Part shown: one piece after another, positions 37,720 through 49,715 of the stretch
How the letters are laid out: every line of letters starts with the position of its first letter
How positions within the stretch are numbered: the stretch's first letter is position 1
Source: Acinetobacter brisouioides
Lineage (GTDB): Bacteria; Pseudomonadota; Gammaproteobacteria; Pseudomonadales; Moraxellaceae
Length of the DNA: 64,000 nucleotides
Reading direction: 5' to 3'
Assembly (NCBI RefSeq): GCF_004331075.1
Contig: NZ_SJNX01000003.1
Coordinates: forward strand, 1 to 64,000
Program-made: the position numbers and the translations under genes
The notes under the pieces: model-generated
Database searches by the model: none
Told to the model about the DNA's origin: nothing
Seen by the model: the letters and a program-made list of their open reading frames with translations, nothing else

Positions 37720-38727
37720 TTAGATTTGTTTTGGTAATTGATTAACCCAACTCAACAAATGCGTTGCATCGCTATTACGTGACTGTGTTGTTGGTTCTCC
37801 CAATAAAACCACGACGGTTGGACGCGAATTCACAGTTGCATGCATAACAACACAACGCCCCGCTTCATTAATATAACCTGTTTTAGACAGATTAATATTC
37901 CAACCACCATTGCGGACTAAGGCATTGGTGTTATTTGATTTCAATACACGATAGCCCAAATCAAAGTCATAATGCGGTGTTGATGAGAACTGACGAATTA
38001 CACCATAGCGTGAAGCTTCAGCCACTAGAATCCCTAAATCGCGTGCTGATGACACATTACGGGCATCTAAACCTGTTGATTCATAATAATGAGTTGCACT
38101 CATACCAAGCTGGCGCGCTTTGGCATTCATTGCCGATACAAACGCAGGTTTTCCCCCTGGATAAGTACGTGCTAACGCTGCTGCTGCCGGGTTTTCTGAC
38201 TTCATTAAAGCCACCAGCAAAACTTCTGCACGGTTCATCTTGTCACCAGGCTTTAAAGTAGAGCTGGCGTGTTTTGGACCGTCAAAATCACTTTGTTGTA
38301 AGGTAATCTGCTCAGACATATTTAAATGTGCATCAGCAGTAACAACAGCCGTCATCAATTTGGTAATGGATGCAATCGGGCGTGACGCATTGCTATTTTT
38401 ACTATACAGTACTTCACCAGTATGAGCATCCATAACCAATGCTGAACCTGCTGCCACAGCAGGGCTATTACTCGCAAAGCGAGTATCTGTGACATGTGGT
38501 GTACGTAATGTCGTGGTACTGGTGCCTCTGCGTACAGAAGTTTCAGCATTGTTTCGATCTTGGCTCAGGAGCTGTTTTGCCTCATCAGTTGACCAGTTTA
38601 GTTTTGCTTGGGAAGCTGCCCCCGAGCCACTGTTCACGATGAGTTCAGCAAAACTATTGGCACTCAACCCTATTAGCATCGACATGCTTACAGCACGTAC
38701 TAAAGATTTTTTTAAACTTTTCATCAT
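37720..38727 (-). CDS. pbpG: D-alanyl-D-alanine endopeptidase (PBP7/8)
   Basis: This periplasmic S11-family enzyme cuts D,D-crosslinks in peptidoglycan. The 335-residue protein has a signal peptide (about 1-28, ending SFA), then the penicillin-binding motifs: SITK near 121 with the nucleophile serine, the second motif in STGLDARN near 215, and SKTG near 278. In Acinetobacter PBP7/8 has been linked to survival in serum. It is a single-gene unit with its own terminator. A second ATG one codon downstream is equally possible as start. Confidence 0.92.
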   Translation of the reverse strand: MMKSLKKSLVRAVSMSMLIGLSANSFAELIVNSGSGAASQAKLNWSTDEAKQLLSQDRNNAETSVRRGTSTTTLRTPHVTDTRFASNSPAVAAGSALVMDAHTGEVLYSKNSNASRPIASITKLMTAVVTADAHLNMSEQITLQQSDFDGPKHASSTLKPGDKMNRAEVLLVALMKSENPAAAALARTYPGGKPAFVSAMNAKARQLGMSATHYYESTGLDARNVSSARDLGILVAEASRYGVIRQFSSTPHYDFDLGYRVLKSNNTNALVRNGGWNINLSKTGYINEAGRCVVMHATVNSRPTVVVLLGEPTTQSRNSDATHLLSWVNQLPKQI

Positions 38728-38938
38728 ATTACACTCAACTCAGGGGTGGTAAGATACATTTGTGTATAATCACAAAAATGCCTTACATTTACACAATAGA
38801 CTCGCTCTTTTAAAGTTCAGTAATTGTGCATAACTTTTAGGTTATATTTTAGGATAGCATTGCTAATTTTGTCGTTTCATTGCAAGCTTAATTTGCTTTA
38901 TGTAACAAAAAAATCATTTAGATTGGGAGGTGTTGCTC

Positions 38939-39574
38939 GTGATTTCGGTTTTAGTTGTGGATGATCATGAATTAGTACGCACAGGGATTTGTCGTATGTT
39001 GGCAGACCATGCGGATGTTGAAGTCATTGGTCAAGCCGAATCAGGAGAAGAAGCCTTGACTCTCGCACGCCAATATCGCCCAAATGTAGTGCTACTCGAT
39101 GTCAATATGCCTGGTATCGGTGGTGTAGAAACAACACGGCGTTTATTACAAATTACACCTGAAACCAAAGTTATCGCTGTGAGCGGTTTGGCTGAAGAAC
39201 CTTATCCGTCTTTATTACTCAAGGCAGGTGCGAAAGGCTATATTACCAAAGGTGCACCCATTCAGGAAATGCTCCGTGCCATCAACAAGGTAATGCAAGG
39301 TGGTAAATACTTTAGTGCTGATATTGCTGAACAATTGGCAAGCTCGTATTTATCGGAAACGCAGAAATCTCCTTTTGACCAACTCTCCGAGCGTGAAATG
39401 CAAGTTGCCATGATGGTGGTCAACTGCCATAGTGCGCAAGCCATTGCAGATAAGCTATTTGTGAGCGTAAAAACAGTCAACACCTACCGCTACCGTATTT
39501 TTGAGAAGCTGGAAATTGACAGTGATGTCAAATTGACCCACTTGGCAATTCGTTATGGCTTAATCAAACCTTAA
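38939..39574 (+). CDS. gacA: Response regulator GacA (NarL/FixJ family)
   Basis: GacA is the DNA-binding partner of the hybrid kinase GacS and activates Rsm-type regulatory RNAs. The GTG at 38939 is chosen, eight bases after GGGAGG, giving 211 residues (MISVLVVDDHELVRTGI). The receiver has Asp54 in VLLDVNMPGIGG, and a LuxR-type HTH lies at about 145-205 with SEREMQVAMMVVNCHSAQ and KTVNTYRYRIFEKL. The match to GacA/UvrY is close over the whole length. gacS is not in the window; pilS and pilR follow 13 bases after. Confidence 0.88.
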   Translation: MISVLVVDDHELVRTGICRMLADHADVEVIGQAESGEEALTLARQYRPNVVLLDVNMPGIGGVETTRRLLQITPETKVIAVSGLAEEPYPSLLLKAGAKGYITKGAPIQEMLRAINKVMQGGKYFSADIAEQLASSYLSETQKSPFDQLSEREMQVAMMVVNCHSAQAIADKLFVSVKTVNTYRYRIFEKLEIDSDVKLTHLAIRYGLIKP

Positions 39575-39587
39575 TCAGGTTCTGTAT

Positions 39588-41159
39588 ATGCATGCAGCAC
39601 TACCGAGCTCCAATCCCAGCACGTTATATCGTCTTGGGATATGGTACGGCGTTTATCGACTGATTATTTCTTTTAGTCTAATTCTGATTTTTTTTCTCAC
39701 TTTTCAAAAACTCAAAAGCAACTATGAACATATCGGGGTGTATCTTTTCACCCTGTTGGCTTATTCATTTTTAGGCACTTTACAGTTACTTGCACTTAAG
39801 CTTTTTCCGATTGCACTGCCTAGACAGCTGCTCTTGATCAGTCTGATCGATGTCGGATGTTTTTCTAGCCTGACTTTTGCAATGGGCGGCCCGACCCTAC
39901 ATATCGGCTTACTGTTTGTTATTACCATTTTCGTTACCAATCTACTCATTAGCCGTAGCCAGGCGTTCAGTATTACGCTACTTTCAGTTATCGCTGTACT
40001 CTACCTGCAACTTTTTGGTAGCTGGTTTATGACCTCTGATCTGAGTAAGATCGGGAATAGTACATTTCTTGCCTTCTTATTTTTTGTGGTCTATTCGACT
40101 GGACAATTTGCAGTACAACGCTTTCGGTTACTGGAAAATATCAGCATTTCACAGTCATTAGAATTATTACAATTACAGAATATTAATCGCTATATCCTCG
40201 AACAGATTGATATGGGCTATCTGGCCATTGATGAAAAAATGCAAGTGGTGCTGAGTAACCCTGCGGCTTATACGCTGCTTGGTATTCCAGCACTGATGGT
40301 TTTTCGCTCTGCTCCCTTAGAAGAAATTCAGCCTGATTTGTATCAATATTTACAGCAAAACTCGGCCAACCAAGGCGAGCGCTTTATTTTTGAAACAATG
40401 CAATCTCGCTATAGCATTCATATTCGGGTACAAAAGCTGGAACTGCCACAGCAAACTTTAACCCTATTTGTGATGCAAGATGCACAGAAAATCAACCAGC
40501 AAGTTCAACAACTTAAACTGGCTGCGCTTGGACAACTTTCCGCGAGCATTGCTCATGAAATTCGTAACCCGCTTGCCAGTATTGTACAAGCCAATAACCT
40601 GCTGATTGATGCTGATAGCGAGCAGCACCCGATGTTGATTAATATGATCCAGAAACAGACGCAGCGTATTGATCATATTATTCAGTCAACATTGAATATG
40701 GCTCACAATCAGGCAACATTGCCGATTGATATTCAGCTCAAACAATTTTTACCGCAACTGGTTCTTGAAGATCTATATGAAGTTCATCATAAAATTATTG
40801 TTGAAGTTCGAGATGCTGTACTCATTTCATTTGATGAAGCACAACTTCGCCAAGTCCTGATCAACCTGATTCGCAACGCATTGCGTCACACTGCTCCAGA
40901 AAAGCCACAAATCTGTGTATATGCCTATCAACAAGATGGCTATGCTTTTATTGATGTGGTTGATTTTGGAGAAGGAATTACTGCCGATAAAGTACACAGC
41001 CTGTTCCATCCATTTTTTACAACACAAATTGATGGAACAGGTCTAGGCTTGTACCTTTCACGTAGTTTTTGTGAAGCAAATCAGGCAAAATTAAGTTATG
41101 TCAAATTACAAGACGGTACTTGTTTCCGCATTGAATGCCCTGCCATTCAAATACAATAA
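39588..41159 (+). CDS. pilS: Sensor histidine kinase PilS
   Basis: PilS is the membrane kinase of the PilS/PilR system that controls pilin (pilA) expression. The 523-residue protein has six membrane helices (about 15-185), a PAS-like domain (about 195-290), a HisKA domain with the H-box SASIAHEIRNPLAS and His323, and an HATPase domain with LINLIRNALRHT near 430, DFGEGI near 460 and GTGLGLYLSRSF near 485. It follows gacA by 13 bases and precedes pilR by 18. Confidence 0.92.
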   Translation: MHAALPSSNPSTLYRLGIWYGVYRLIISFSLILIFFLTFQKLKSNYEHIGVYLFTLLAYSFLGTLQLLALKLFPIALPRQLLLISLIDVGCFSSLTFAMGGPTLHIGLLFVITIFVTNLLISRSQAFSITLLSVIAVLYLQLFGSWFMTSDLSKIGNSTFLAFLFFVVYSTGQFAVQRFRLLENISISQSLELLQLQNINRYILEQIDMGYLAIDEKMQVVLSNPAAYTLLGIPALMVFRSAPLEEIQPDLYQYLQQNSANQGERFIFETMQSRYSIHIRVQKLELPQQTLTLFVMQDAQKINQQVQQLKLAALGQLSASIAHEIRNPLASIVQANNLLIDADSEQHPMLINMIQKQTQRIDHIIQSTLNMAHNQATLPIDIQLKQFLPQLVLEDLYEVHHKIIVEVRDAVLISFDEAQLRQVLINLIRNALRHTAPEKPQICVYAYQQDGYAFIDVVDFGEGITADKVHSLFHPFFTTQIDGTGLGLYLSRSFCEANQAKLSYVKLQDGTCFRIECPAIQIQ

Positions 41160-41177
41160 ATAAGCTATTGGAGCATT

Positions 41178-42632
41178 ATGACAACCCAGCAACCCCGTGT
41201 GCTTCTGGTCGATGATGAAAAAGATTTATGCATGCTCATGCATATGAGTCTAAAGCGTATCGGGATTCAAGCCGAAGTAGCCTATAACATTACACAAGCC
41301 AAACAAGAGTTAAAGGCTCAGCGTTTTGATGCCTGTTTAACCGATTTAAACCTCCCAGATGGTGATGGTATCCAACTGGTACGACACGTCACTGAACATT
41401 ATCCAAATACACCGATTGCGGTGATTACGGCGTATGGCAATATGGAAATTGCAATTGCGGCACTCAAAGCAGGCGCTTTCGACTTCGTGAGCAAGCCTGC
41501 CAGCTCTGAAGATTTACAACAGCTCTTAGAAAAAGCAATTATTCCAAACGAAGACAATAGTCACTTAACCGCCTCCTCTGACATTGAAGAGCGTACGTTA
41601 ATTGGCAGCTCTGAAGTGATTCAACAGCTCAAACATACCATTCGCAAAATTTCAAAAACTCAAGCCCCTGTATTTATTACAGGTGAATCAGGCACGGGGA
41701 AAGAAGTCGTGGCTAACCTGATTCATTCTCTGAGCAACCGCAAGAATGGCCCCTTTGTCCCGATTAACTGTGGGGCAATTCCTGTCGAACTCATGGAAAG
41801 TGAACTGTTTGGGCATAAAAAAGGCAGCTTTACCAATGCAACTCAAGACAAGCAAGGGCTGATTCAAGCCGCACATGGTGGCAGTCTATTTCTCGATGAG
41901 ATTGCTGAGTTACCCATGAACATGCAGGTCAAACTGTTACGTGCAGTTCAGGAAAAGAAGATTCGTCCCATCGGTAGTGATGTTGAAATTGCTGTAGATT
42001 TTCGCATTATCAGTGCAACTCATCAAAACCCTGAAGCACTGATTCAACAAGGAAAGTTCCGCCAAGACTTATTTTTTCGCCTGCATGTGATGGACATTCG
42101 CCTCCCCCCTTTGCGGGAACGCGGACAAGATATTTTAGAACTTGCCAATTATTTTATTCAGAAAATCTGTCAAGAATGGCAAATTCCAAATAAACAGCTT
42201 ACGGTTACGGCTCAACAATTTTTACTTGAACAGAAATTTTCAGGCAATGTCCGTGAACTGCGTAATATTATTGAACGAGCATTAACGCTCAGCGATTCCA
42301 CTGTGCTTGACGTTCAACATATCCGATATCATCCTGAATCATCGTTAAGAACACAACCGAATCACCCAACAACAGCCAAAGTTCCTGAACCTGAAGTAAA
42401 ATTTATCTCTCATCAGGGCGAAACCCCAGTGCCCCGTCAGCGTTTCAAACTACCTGAAGAAGGTTTAGAAGCCTATTTGGAAAATATTGAGAAAAATATT
42501 TTACTCAATGCTTTGGAAATGACTCACTGGAACCGCACTATGGCAGCCAAAAAGCTACAAATGTCATTCCGTTCATTACGCTATCGCCTGAAAAAATTTG
42601 GGCTAGATGTCGAAGGTGATGAAGACAGCTAA
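41178..42632 (+). CDS. pilR: Sigma-54-dependent response regulator PilR
   Basis: PilR is an NtrC-type enhancer-binding protein that activates sigma-54 promoters such as pilA. The 484-residue protein has a receiver (Asp56 in CLTDLNLPDGDG), an AAA+ domain with Walker A GESGTGKEV near 169 and the sigma-54-contacting GAFTGA-equivalent loop GSFTNA near 218, and a Fis-type HTH at about 445-480. The loop reads GSFTNA rather than GAFTGA, a variation common in PilR-like proteins. It ends at a terminator that overlaps its stop codon. Confidence 0.93.
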   Translation: MTTQQPRVLLVDDEKDLCMLMHMSLKRIGIQAEVAYNITQAKQELKAQRFDACLTDLNLPDGDGIQLVRHVTEHYPNTPIAVITAYGNMEIAIAALKAGAFDFVSKPASSEDLQQLLEKAIIPNEDNSHLTASSDIEERTLIGSSEVIQQLKHTIRKISKTQAPVFITGESGTGKEVVANLIHSLSNRKNGPFVPINCGAIPVELMESELFGHKKGSFTNATQDKQGLIQAAHGGSLFLDEIAELPMNMQVKLLRAVQEKKIRPIGSDVEIAVDFRIISATHQNPEALIQQGKFRQDLFFRLHVMDIRLPPLRERGQDILELANYFIQKICQEWQIPNKQLTVTAQQFLLEQKFSGNVRELRNIIERALTLSDSTVLDVQHIRYHPESSLRTQPNHPTTAKVPEPEVKFISHQGETPVPRQRFKLPEEGLEAYLENIEKNILLNALEMTHWNRTMAAKKLQMSFRSLRYRLKKFGLDVEGDEDS

Positions 42633-42649
42633 ATGCAGTCTTCATTTTT
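42621..42649 (+). terminator. pilR terminator
   Basis: GAAGAC pairs with GTCTTC across the pilR stop codon and ATTTTT follows. The stem is only six pairs long. Confidence 0.6.
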
Positions 42650-42664
42650 GATTATAGAAGCCTG

Positions 42665-43855
42665 TTACCTATGCTTAAGTAAAATCTCGGCGACATTCTC
42701 GATATACAAATCGTCACGCATATCGATTGGCAATGCATAAAGCTGGTTCGGCTGAATACCCTGCCCATCAATCATGCTGCCTTTAGGCGTATAGTAATGT
42801 GAAACTGTCATTTGTAATGCTGCACCATTTGGCAATGGAAATAACTTTTGTACCACCCCTTTTCCATAGCTTTTCTCACCAATCACCCAAGCACGCCCAT
42901 GATCTTTTAAAGCCGCACTAAAAACCTCTGCGGCCGATGCCGAGCGACCATTAATCAACAGTCCCAATTTGATATTGCTGAATTTATTGCCAGGGAGTGC
43001 CTGAAAGGTCTGATCGCCTTCTGAACGACTTTTGGTCGTGACAATGATGCCATTATTTAAAAAAAGGTCAGCCGTTTCAACCGCAGCAGACAGTAACCCA
43101 CCAGGGTTATTTCTTAGATCAATTAAAATCGCTTTTAAACGATTGGATGAATATTGTTCAATAATGTTTTTGATTTCACTGGCAGTTTCTTGTTGGAATA
43201 CAGGAACTTTAATGACCAAAATCTGATTGTGTAAAAGCGCCGATGATACTGCAACGTCTACTTTTTTATTACGAACAATCGTGACAGGTTGCCCAACAGG
43301 CGCCGTCTGCACACTCAGAACCGTCCCGATTGAACCATATAACAAGTTACGAACTTGCTCATGGTTGAGATCTTTTAATTCCTGATTATCAAGTTTATAG
43401 ACCGTCATACCATTATGCAGTCCAAGTTTGACTGAATCAGAACTCTCTTTCAGCCCTTGAATCAGCCACTGGCGGCGTGATTTATCGAAAATTAAATCAA
43501 AGTCAACAGAGGCAACATCGCCCTCCGTATATTGCATTAACTGGCGATAGTCTTCGGGAGAGAGGTAGCGAGAATAGCGATCTAGCCCACCCACCAATCC
43601 CTTGATGGCTTGTTCAAATAACGCATCATCTGATTTCTCAGTAACGTAATTATCTTTAACAATACTGTAGATCTGCACAAATTTCTGAATCGAATCGACA
43701 GGAATCTCTTCATTAGAAGATTCTGAATCACCAGTGTCATAGTCAAGACTTGCATCAGCTTCTGTTGAAGCTGAATTTGCCGCATAAACAGGATGATTCA
43801 AATAGCAGAGTGTTAAACTGGTCGCTAAAAATACCTGCCTAATTTTTTGAATCAT
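42665..43855 (-). CDS. ctpA: C-terminal processing peptidase, S41 family
   Basis: This periplasmic protease trims proteins at their C-terminus. The 396-residue product has a signal peptide (about 1-25), a helical N-terminal region, a PDZ domain (about 105-190) and the S41 catalytic domain with the nucleophile in GRSASAAEVFSAAL near 306 and the general-base lysine in GEKSYGKGVVQ near 330. The length matches CtpA rather than the longer Prc. It follows gpmI by 12 bases, a neighbourhood seen in other proteobacteria, so the two are one operon. Confidence 0.9.
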   Translation of the reverse strand: MIQKIRQVFLATSLTLCYLNHPVYAANSASTEADASLDYDTGDSESSNEEIPVDSIQKFVQIYSIVKDNYVTEKSDDALFEQAIKGLVGGLDRYSRYLSPEDYRQLMQYTEGDVASVDFDLIFDKSRRQWLIQGLKESSDSVKLGLHNGMTVYKLDNQELKDLNHEQVRNLLYGSIGTVLSVQTAPVGQPVTIVRNKKVDVAVSSALLHNQILVIKVPVFQQETASEIKNIIEQYSSNRLKAILIDLRNNPGGLLSAAVETADLFLNNGIIVTTKSRSEGDQTFQALPGNKFSNIKLGLLINGRSASAAEVFSAALKDHGRAWVIGEKSYGKGVVQKLFPLPNGAALQMTVSHYYTPKGSMIDGQGIQPNQLYALPIDMRDDLYIENVAEILLKHR

Positions 43856-43867
43856 CCATTCACCTTT

Positions 43868-45415
43868 TTATGCTTGTAATGTAATTAAATTGCGACCTTG
43901 CATTTCAGTAGGAACAGGAATATTCATTAAATGCAATAATGTCGGTGCAACATCTGCCAAAACACCACCTTCAGCAATCACCGCTTGAGTTGGACCAACA
44001 TAGATAAATGGTACAAGCTCAGTGGTATGTTGGGTATGCACCTGACCGCTTTGGTAGTCTTGCATTTGCTCGACATTCCCATGATCAGCGGTAATCAGCA
44101 TATGCCCGTGATTTGCCATGACCGCGTCATAAACACGACCTAAGCAAGTATCTACGGCTTCAACAGCTTTCACTGCGGCACTAAAAATACCTGTATGCCC
44201 GACCATATCGCCATTGGCATAGTTCACCACCAACAGATCATACTCACCTGAATTAATCGCTTTCACCAGCTCATCCGTGACTTCATAAGCGCTCATTTCT
44301 GGTTGAAGGTCATAGGTTGCAACATTTGGTGATGGAATCAAAATACGCTTTTCACCTAGATACTCATCTTCACGACCACCGCTAAAAAAGAATGTTACAT
44401 GAGCATATTTTTCTGTTTCCGCAATACGTAGCTGAGTTTTGCCCAAGTTGGATAAGTATTCACCAATTGAATTGTGCAAGGCTTCAGGCATATAGGCAAC
44501 TGGTGCATCAATGCTGGCTTGGTAACGGGTCAACATCACGTATTTTGCCAGTTGTGGCACAACTTTCCGTTGGAATCCTGTGAAGTCTTTTTCTACAAAA
44601 GCACGGGTCAGCTCTCGCGCACGGTCAGCACGGAAGTTCATAAACACGACGCTGTCGCCATCTTGAATCGCAGCTACATCGCCCACTCGGGTTGCTTTGA
44701 CAAACTCATCGCTTTCTTCGGCAGCATAAGCTTGTGCCAAGCCTTCAGTTGCTGTCGCAACCACACGAGTTGCTTCACCTTCGGTCAGTAAACGATAGGC
44801 TTGCTCAACACGATCCCAACGGTTGTCACGATCCATAGCAAAGTAACGACCAATCAATGTCGCAATACGGCCTTGATTTGGATATTGTGCAAAGACTGCA
44901 TCCAGTTTTTGTAAAGATGGTTCAGCGCTGCGCGGCGGCGTATCACGACCATCAAGGAAAGCATGTAAATATACTTTGGCACCACGTTTTAATGCCAACT
45001 CACACATCGCAACGATATGGTCTTCATGAGAATGCACACCACCTTCAGACAAAAGCCCCATGATGTGGACTGCACCGCCTGAAGCTTTGGCTTTTTCTAC
45101 CGCGTCAATCAGCACTTCATGCTCAAAAAATGCCCCAGTACGAATATCTTTGGTGATACGGGTAAAGTCCTGATACAACACACGACCTGCACCCAAGTTC
45201 ATATGCCCAACTTCAGAATTTCCCATTTGCCCATCAGGTAAACCCACATCTTCGCCAGAACCTGAAATTAAGCTATGCGGATGCTTTGCTTGCATTGCAG
45301 TCAAATTAGGTGTTTTTGCTGCTAAGAAAGCATTGTCTTCAATCGCTTCACGATGCCCCACACCATCCATAATCACCAAGACATGAGGAATCTTAGCTGC
45401 CTTCGCATCCGTCAT
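43868..45415 (-). CDS. gpmI: 2,3-bisphosphoglycerate-independent phosphoglycerate mutase
   Basis: GpmI interconverts 3- and 2-phosphoglycerate with two Mn2+ ions. The start is set at [20 protein letters not shown], seven bases after GAGAG, giving 515 residues; a frame eight codons longer exists. The catalytic serine is Ser64 in [14 protein letters not shown], metal ligands are in MDGVGH near 15 and [10 protein letters not shown] near 445, and HSHEDH lies near 124. It is the first gene of gpmI-ctpA. TAAAAT about 30-35 bases before the start is a candidate -10. Confidence 0.96.
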   Translation of the reverse strand: MTDAKAAKIPHVLVIMDGVGHREAIEDNAFLAAKTPNLTAMQAKHPHSLISGSGEDVGLPDGQMGNSEVGHMNLGAGRVLYQDFTRITKDIRTGAFFEHEVLIDAVEKAKASGGAVHIMGLLSEGGVHSHEDHIVAMCELALKRGAKVYLHAFLDGRDTPPRSAEPSLQKLDAVFAQYPNQGRIATLIGRYFAMDRDNRWDRVEQAYRLLTEGEATRVVATATEGLAQAYAAEESDEFVKATRVGDVAAIQDGDSVVFMNFRADRARELTRAFVEKDFTGFQRKVVPQLAKYVMLTRYQASIDAPVAYMPEALHNSIGEYLSNLGKTQLRIAETEKYAHVTFFFSGGREDEYLGEKRILIPSPNVATYDLQPEMSAYEVTDELVKAINSGEYDLLVVNYANGDMVGHTGIFSAAVKAVEAVDTCLGRVYDAVMANHGHMLITADHGNVEQMQDYQSGQVHTQHTTELVPFIYVGPTQAVIAEGGVLADVAPTLLHLMNIPVPTEMQGRNLITLQA

Positions 45416-45515
45416 TTTGAACTCTCTTTCAGTTGTCAATTGCGTGCGCGCATTTTACCTAATTTTTAAGCAATTCTCCATCGACTAAAAATTGATGATC
45501 ATTCTCACTTCAATA

Positions 45516-46589
45516 TTATTTGGCACGATTGAGCAAGTATCCACCTGCGATAAAGATCAGGATGATCGGAACAAATACAAACCATGCAGGCGACGGTGAA
45601 TAAACCAGACTCGCATAGCCCAAAAAGTCCTGCATGTAATAAAAGCCCAGACCAACGAACAATGCAATCACCAAGCGAAAACCCATCGACTGTTGGCGCA
45701 GTGGCCCAAAAATAAATGAACAGGCAATCACCACTAGCGCAATCAAAGAAAATGGCATACCGACTTTTTTCCAAAATGCCAACTGATACGTTTTTGGCAC
45801 TTGGCTATAGACTGACAAATAATTTATAAATGAAACTAACTGACTTGGAGCTAACTCTTCAGGGTCAATCGTCACCATATGCACATATTTAGGCTGCAAA
45901 GCCAAAGACAGTGGTAACTGCGCCGATTCAGTTAAATGCGCATCACCATTTGGCTGAACCTGCATTTGCTGGCTTTGCTTCAAATCCCATTGTCTGGTAC
46001 TGCTGCTATATTGACCCTGCTCGGCATTCAACACACTTTTTAAGTGATAATTATCATCAAAATCAAGAACTTGAATATTGCGTAAAACGCCTTGTGAATT
46101 GGCATAGTTAATATAAATAAAACGCTGCCCTTCGCGTGTCCAGTAACCTTTCACTTCACCTAAACTCGCTACAGCCTGATGTTTCTTAATGCTGTCCGCT
46201 TTTTCACTACTATAGGGAATAGCCCATTGGCTCAGTGCAAATGCCAAAATGACCAGTAGCATGGCAGAACGTACTACCCACCCCACAATGCGCCATAAGC
46301 TAATCCCAATAGAACGCATCACAATCAGTTCACTGTTTGATGCCAGTGTGCCCAAGCCAATCACCGAACCAATCAGTGCCGAAATAGGTAAAATCTGATA
46401 CAGGTACGTGGGGGTGTTCCAGAACACATATTCAATTGCCTGCCAAGCGTTATAACCATGTTTGAGTTCACTTAATTCCGCTAAATAGCTAAACAGAAAC
46501 TGCAACAAGGTCAGTACAGCTGTAGCCCCTAGCATGGCTAAGGTTGAGGTTTTCATCACATGTTTAGCGACCAGACGACGTGCGAACAT
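45516..46589 (-). CDS. lptG: LPS export ABC transporter permease LptG
   Basis: LptG is one of two inner-membrane subunits that extract lipopolysaccharide or lipooligosaccharide for transport to the outer membrane. The 357-residue protein has three N-terminal helices, a periplasmic beta-jellyroll domain (about 130-265) and three C-terminal helices, the YjgP/YjgQ layout. PTYLYQILPISALIGSVIGLG near 52-72 is typical. It follows lptF by 10 bases. The gene order lptF-lptG divergent from pepA is conserved in gammaproteobacteria. Confidence 0.94.
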   Translation of the reverse strand: MFARRLVAKHVMKTSTLAMLGATAVLTLLQFLFSYLAELSELKHGYNAWQAIEYVFWNTPTYLYQILPISALIGSVIGLGTLASNSELIVMRSIGISLWRIVGWVVRSAMLLVILAFALSQWAIPYSSEKADSIKKHQAVASLGEVKGYWTREGQRFIYINYANSQGVLRNIQVLDFDDNYHLKSVLNAEQGQYSSSTRQWDLKQSQQMQVQPNGDAHLTESAQLPLSLALQPKYVHMVTIDPEELAPSQLVSFINYLSVYSQVPKTYQLAFWKKVGMPFSLIALVVIACSFIFGPLRQQSMGFRLVIALFVGLGFYYMQDFLGYASLVYSPSPAWFVFVPIILIFIAGGYLLNRAK

Positions 46590-46599
46590 TAACTTAACC

Positions 46600-47691
46600 T
46601 CACTTACTCAATTTAAGTTTTAATTTCGGCGCAAGATTGGGATTGCGCAAAAATAAGATTGTCACAAAAGCATATCCAAATATCACAGCGGGATATGCCC
46701 AAATGCTCAACTGGTCTTTAGTAATACGGGTTTTGACTGCCATTAATGCCACAATCAAGCTGGCAAAAATCAAAATAGCAGGCAATAAACGATAGTAGCG
46801 TCCCTGACGTGGGTTCACTTCAGACAATGCTGTTGCCAACAGCAATGCCACAATAATTGCAAATGGCACACAAAAACGCCAACCGAGTTCACTTTGTACG
46901 ACAGGGTTTTGGCGTTTATCCCAAAGCTGTTGTAAACGCATAGACTCTGCTTTATCACCCGAAATATCGGTTTCTTTATTATTTTCAATTCTTAAACGAT
47001 AACTTTTAAATTCGGCCTGAGTATAATGCGGCTGTCCTGGGTAAATTTCATAACGGCGACCGTCAATCAAATCCACCACACTGGCCGTATCATTCGGAAT
47101 CTCTACACGAGTTGCTTCACGCGCCAAAATGACCACATCAGGTTTACCCTCTTTGGTTGCACGTTGATAAAACACAATATCGCGCAAATTTTTACGGTCT
47201 TCTGACAAATCACTGGCGTAAATCGTATAAGCACCAGAAGATACAAACTCTTTGGGACGTACCAGATCAAAGCCTGTGCGTACAGCCTGCGTGCTCGACA
47301 ATTGTTCAAATTTACGTAGTCCCCACGGAGACACCCATACCATCATGACAAGCTGTATCGCCAGAAAAACCACTGTGAGCGGTAAGAGCAAACGTGCGAG
47401 CTGGTTACGGCTCACGCCACTGGCATTCAGCACTGCCATCTCATGGTCAATATACAAACGCCCAAAGACCAACATCAAGCCAATAAAAAAGCCCAATGGC
47501 ATAATCAGAGTTAAAAATTCAGGTAATCGATAACCGATAATGCTAAATAAGATATTGGCATCTAAACGACCCTGAGCAGCAATACCAAAATATTTGATTA
47601 AGCGACCGCCCATCATGATTAATGTGAGTAAGGCGATGACGACCAAAGAGGTCTCAACAACCTGCTTAACAAGATAACGTCGAATAATCAA
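46600..47691 (-). CDS. lptF: LPS export ABC transporter permease LptF
   Basis: LptF pairs with LptG and the ATPase LptB in the Lpt machine. The 363-residue protein has the same layout: N-terminal helices with FLTLIMPLGFFIGLMLVFGRLY near 55-76, a periplasmic domain (about 125-265) and C-terminal helices. The start codon appears to be TTG (MIIRRYLVKQ), 7 bases after GGAAG. It is the first gene of the lptFG operon and is divergent from pepA with a gap of 156 bases. Confidence 0.94.
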   Translation of the reverse strand: MIIRRYLVKQVVETSLVVIALLTLIMMGGRLIKYFGIAAQGRLDANILFSIIGYRLPEFLTLIMPLGFFIGLMLVFGRLYIDHEMAVLNASGVSRNQLARLLLPLTVVFLAIQLVMMVWVSPWGLRKFEQLSSTQAVRTGFDLVRPKEFVSSGAYTIYASDLSEDRKNLRDIVFYQRATKEGKPDVVILAREATRVEIPNDTASVVDLIDGRRYEIYPGQPHYTQAEFKSYRLRIENNKETDISGDKAESMRLQQLWDKRQNPVVQSELGWRFCVPFAIIVALLLATALSEVNPRQGRYYRLLPAILIFASLIVALMAVKTRITKDQLSIWAYPAVIFGYAFVTILFLRNPNLAPKLKLKLSK

Positions 47692-47841
47692 AGGAAGCTT
47701 CCGTAAAAAATGAAAACATGACTGGTGAATAGTTTAACCCAATAGCCAGCAGAAAAAACCCATACTTGTATTGCACATTGCAACCTGATCCAGTGTAATG
47801 TTGCAATCGTTTAAATTCCGCAAACATCAATAGGCATCTAA

Positions 47842-49681
<1,840 letters not shown>

Positions 49682-49715
49682 TCTTAACCCAATGCGTTGT
49701 TTTAAGGAGTAAAAC

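Noticed and set aside
42621..42664. Possible overlap of pilR and ctpA regulatory signals
   Set aside because: The genes converge and the hairpin is adequately explained as a terminator.
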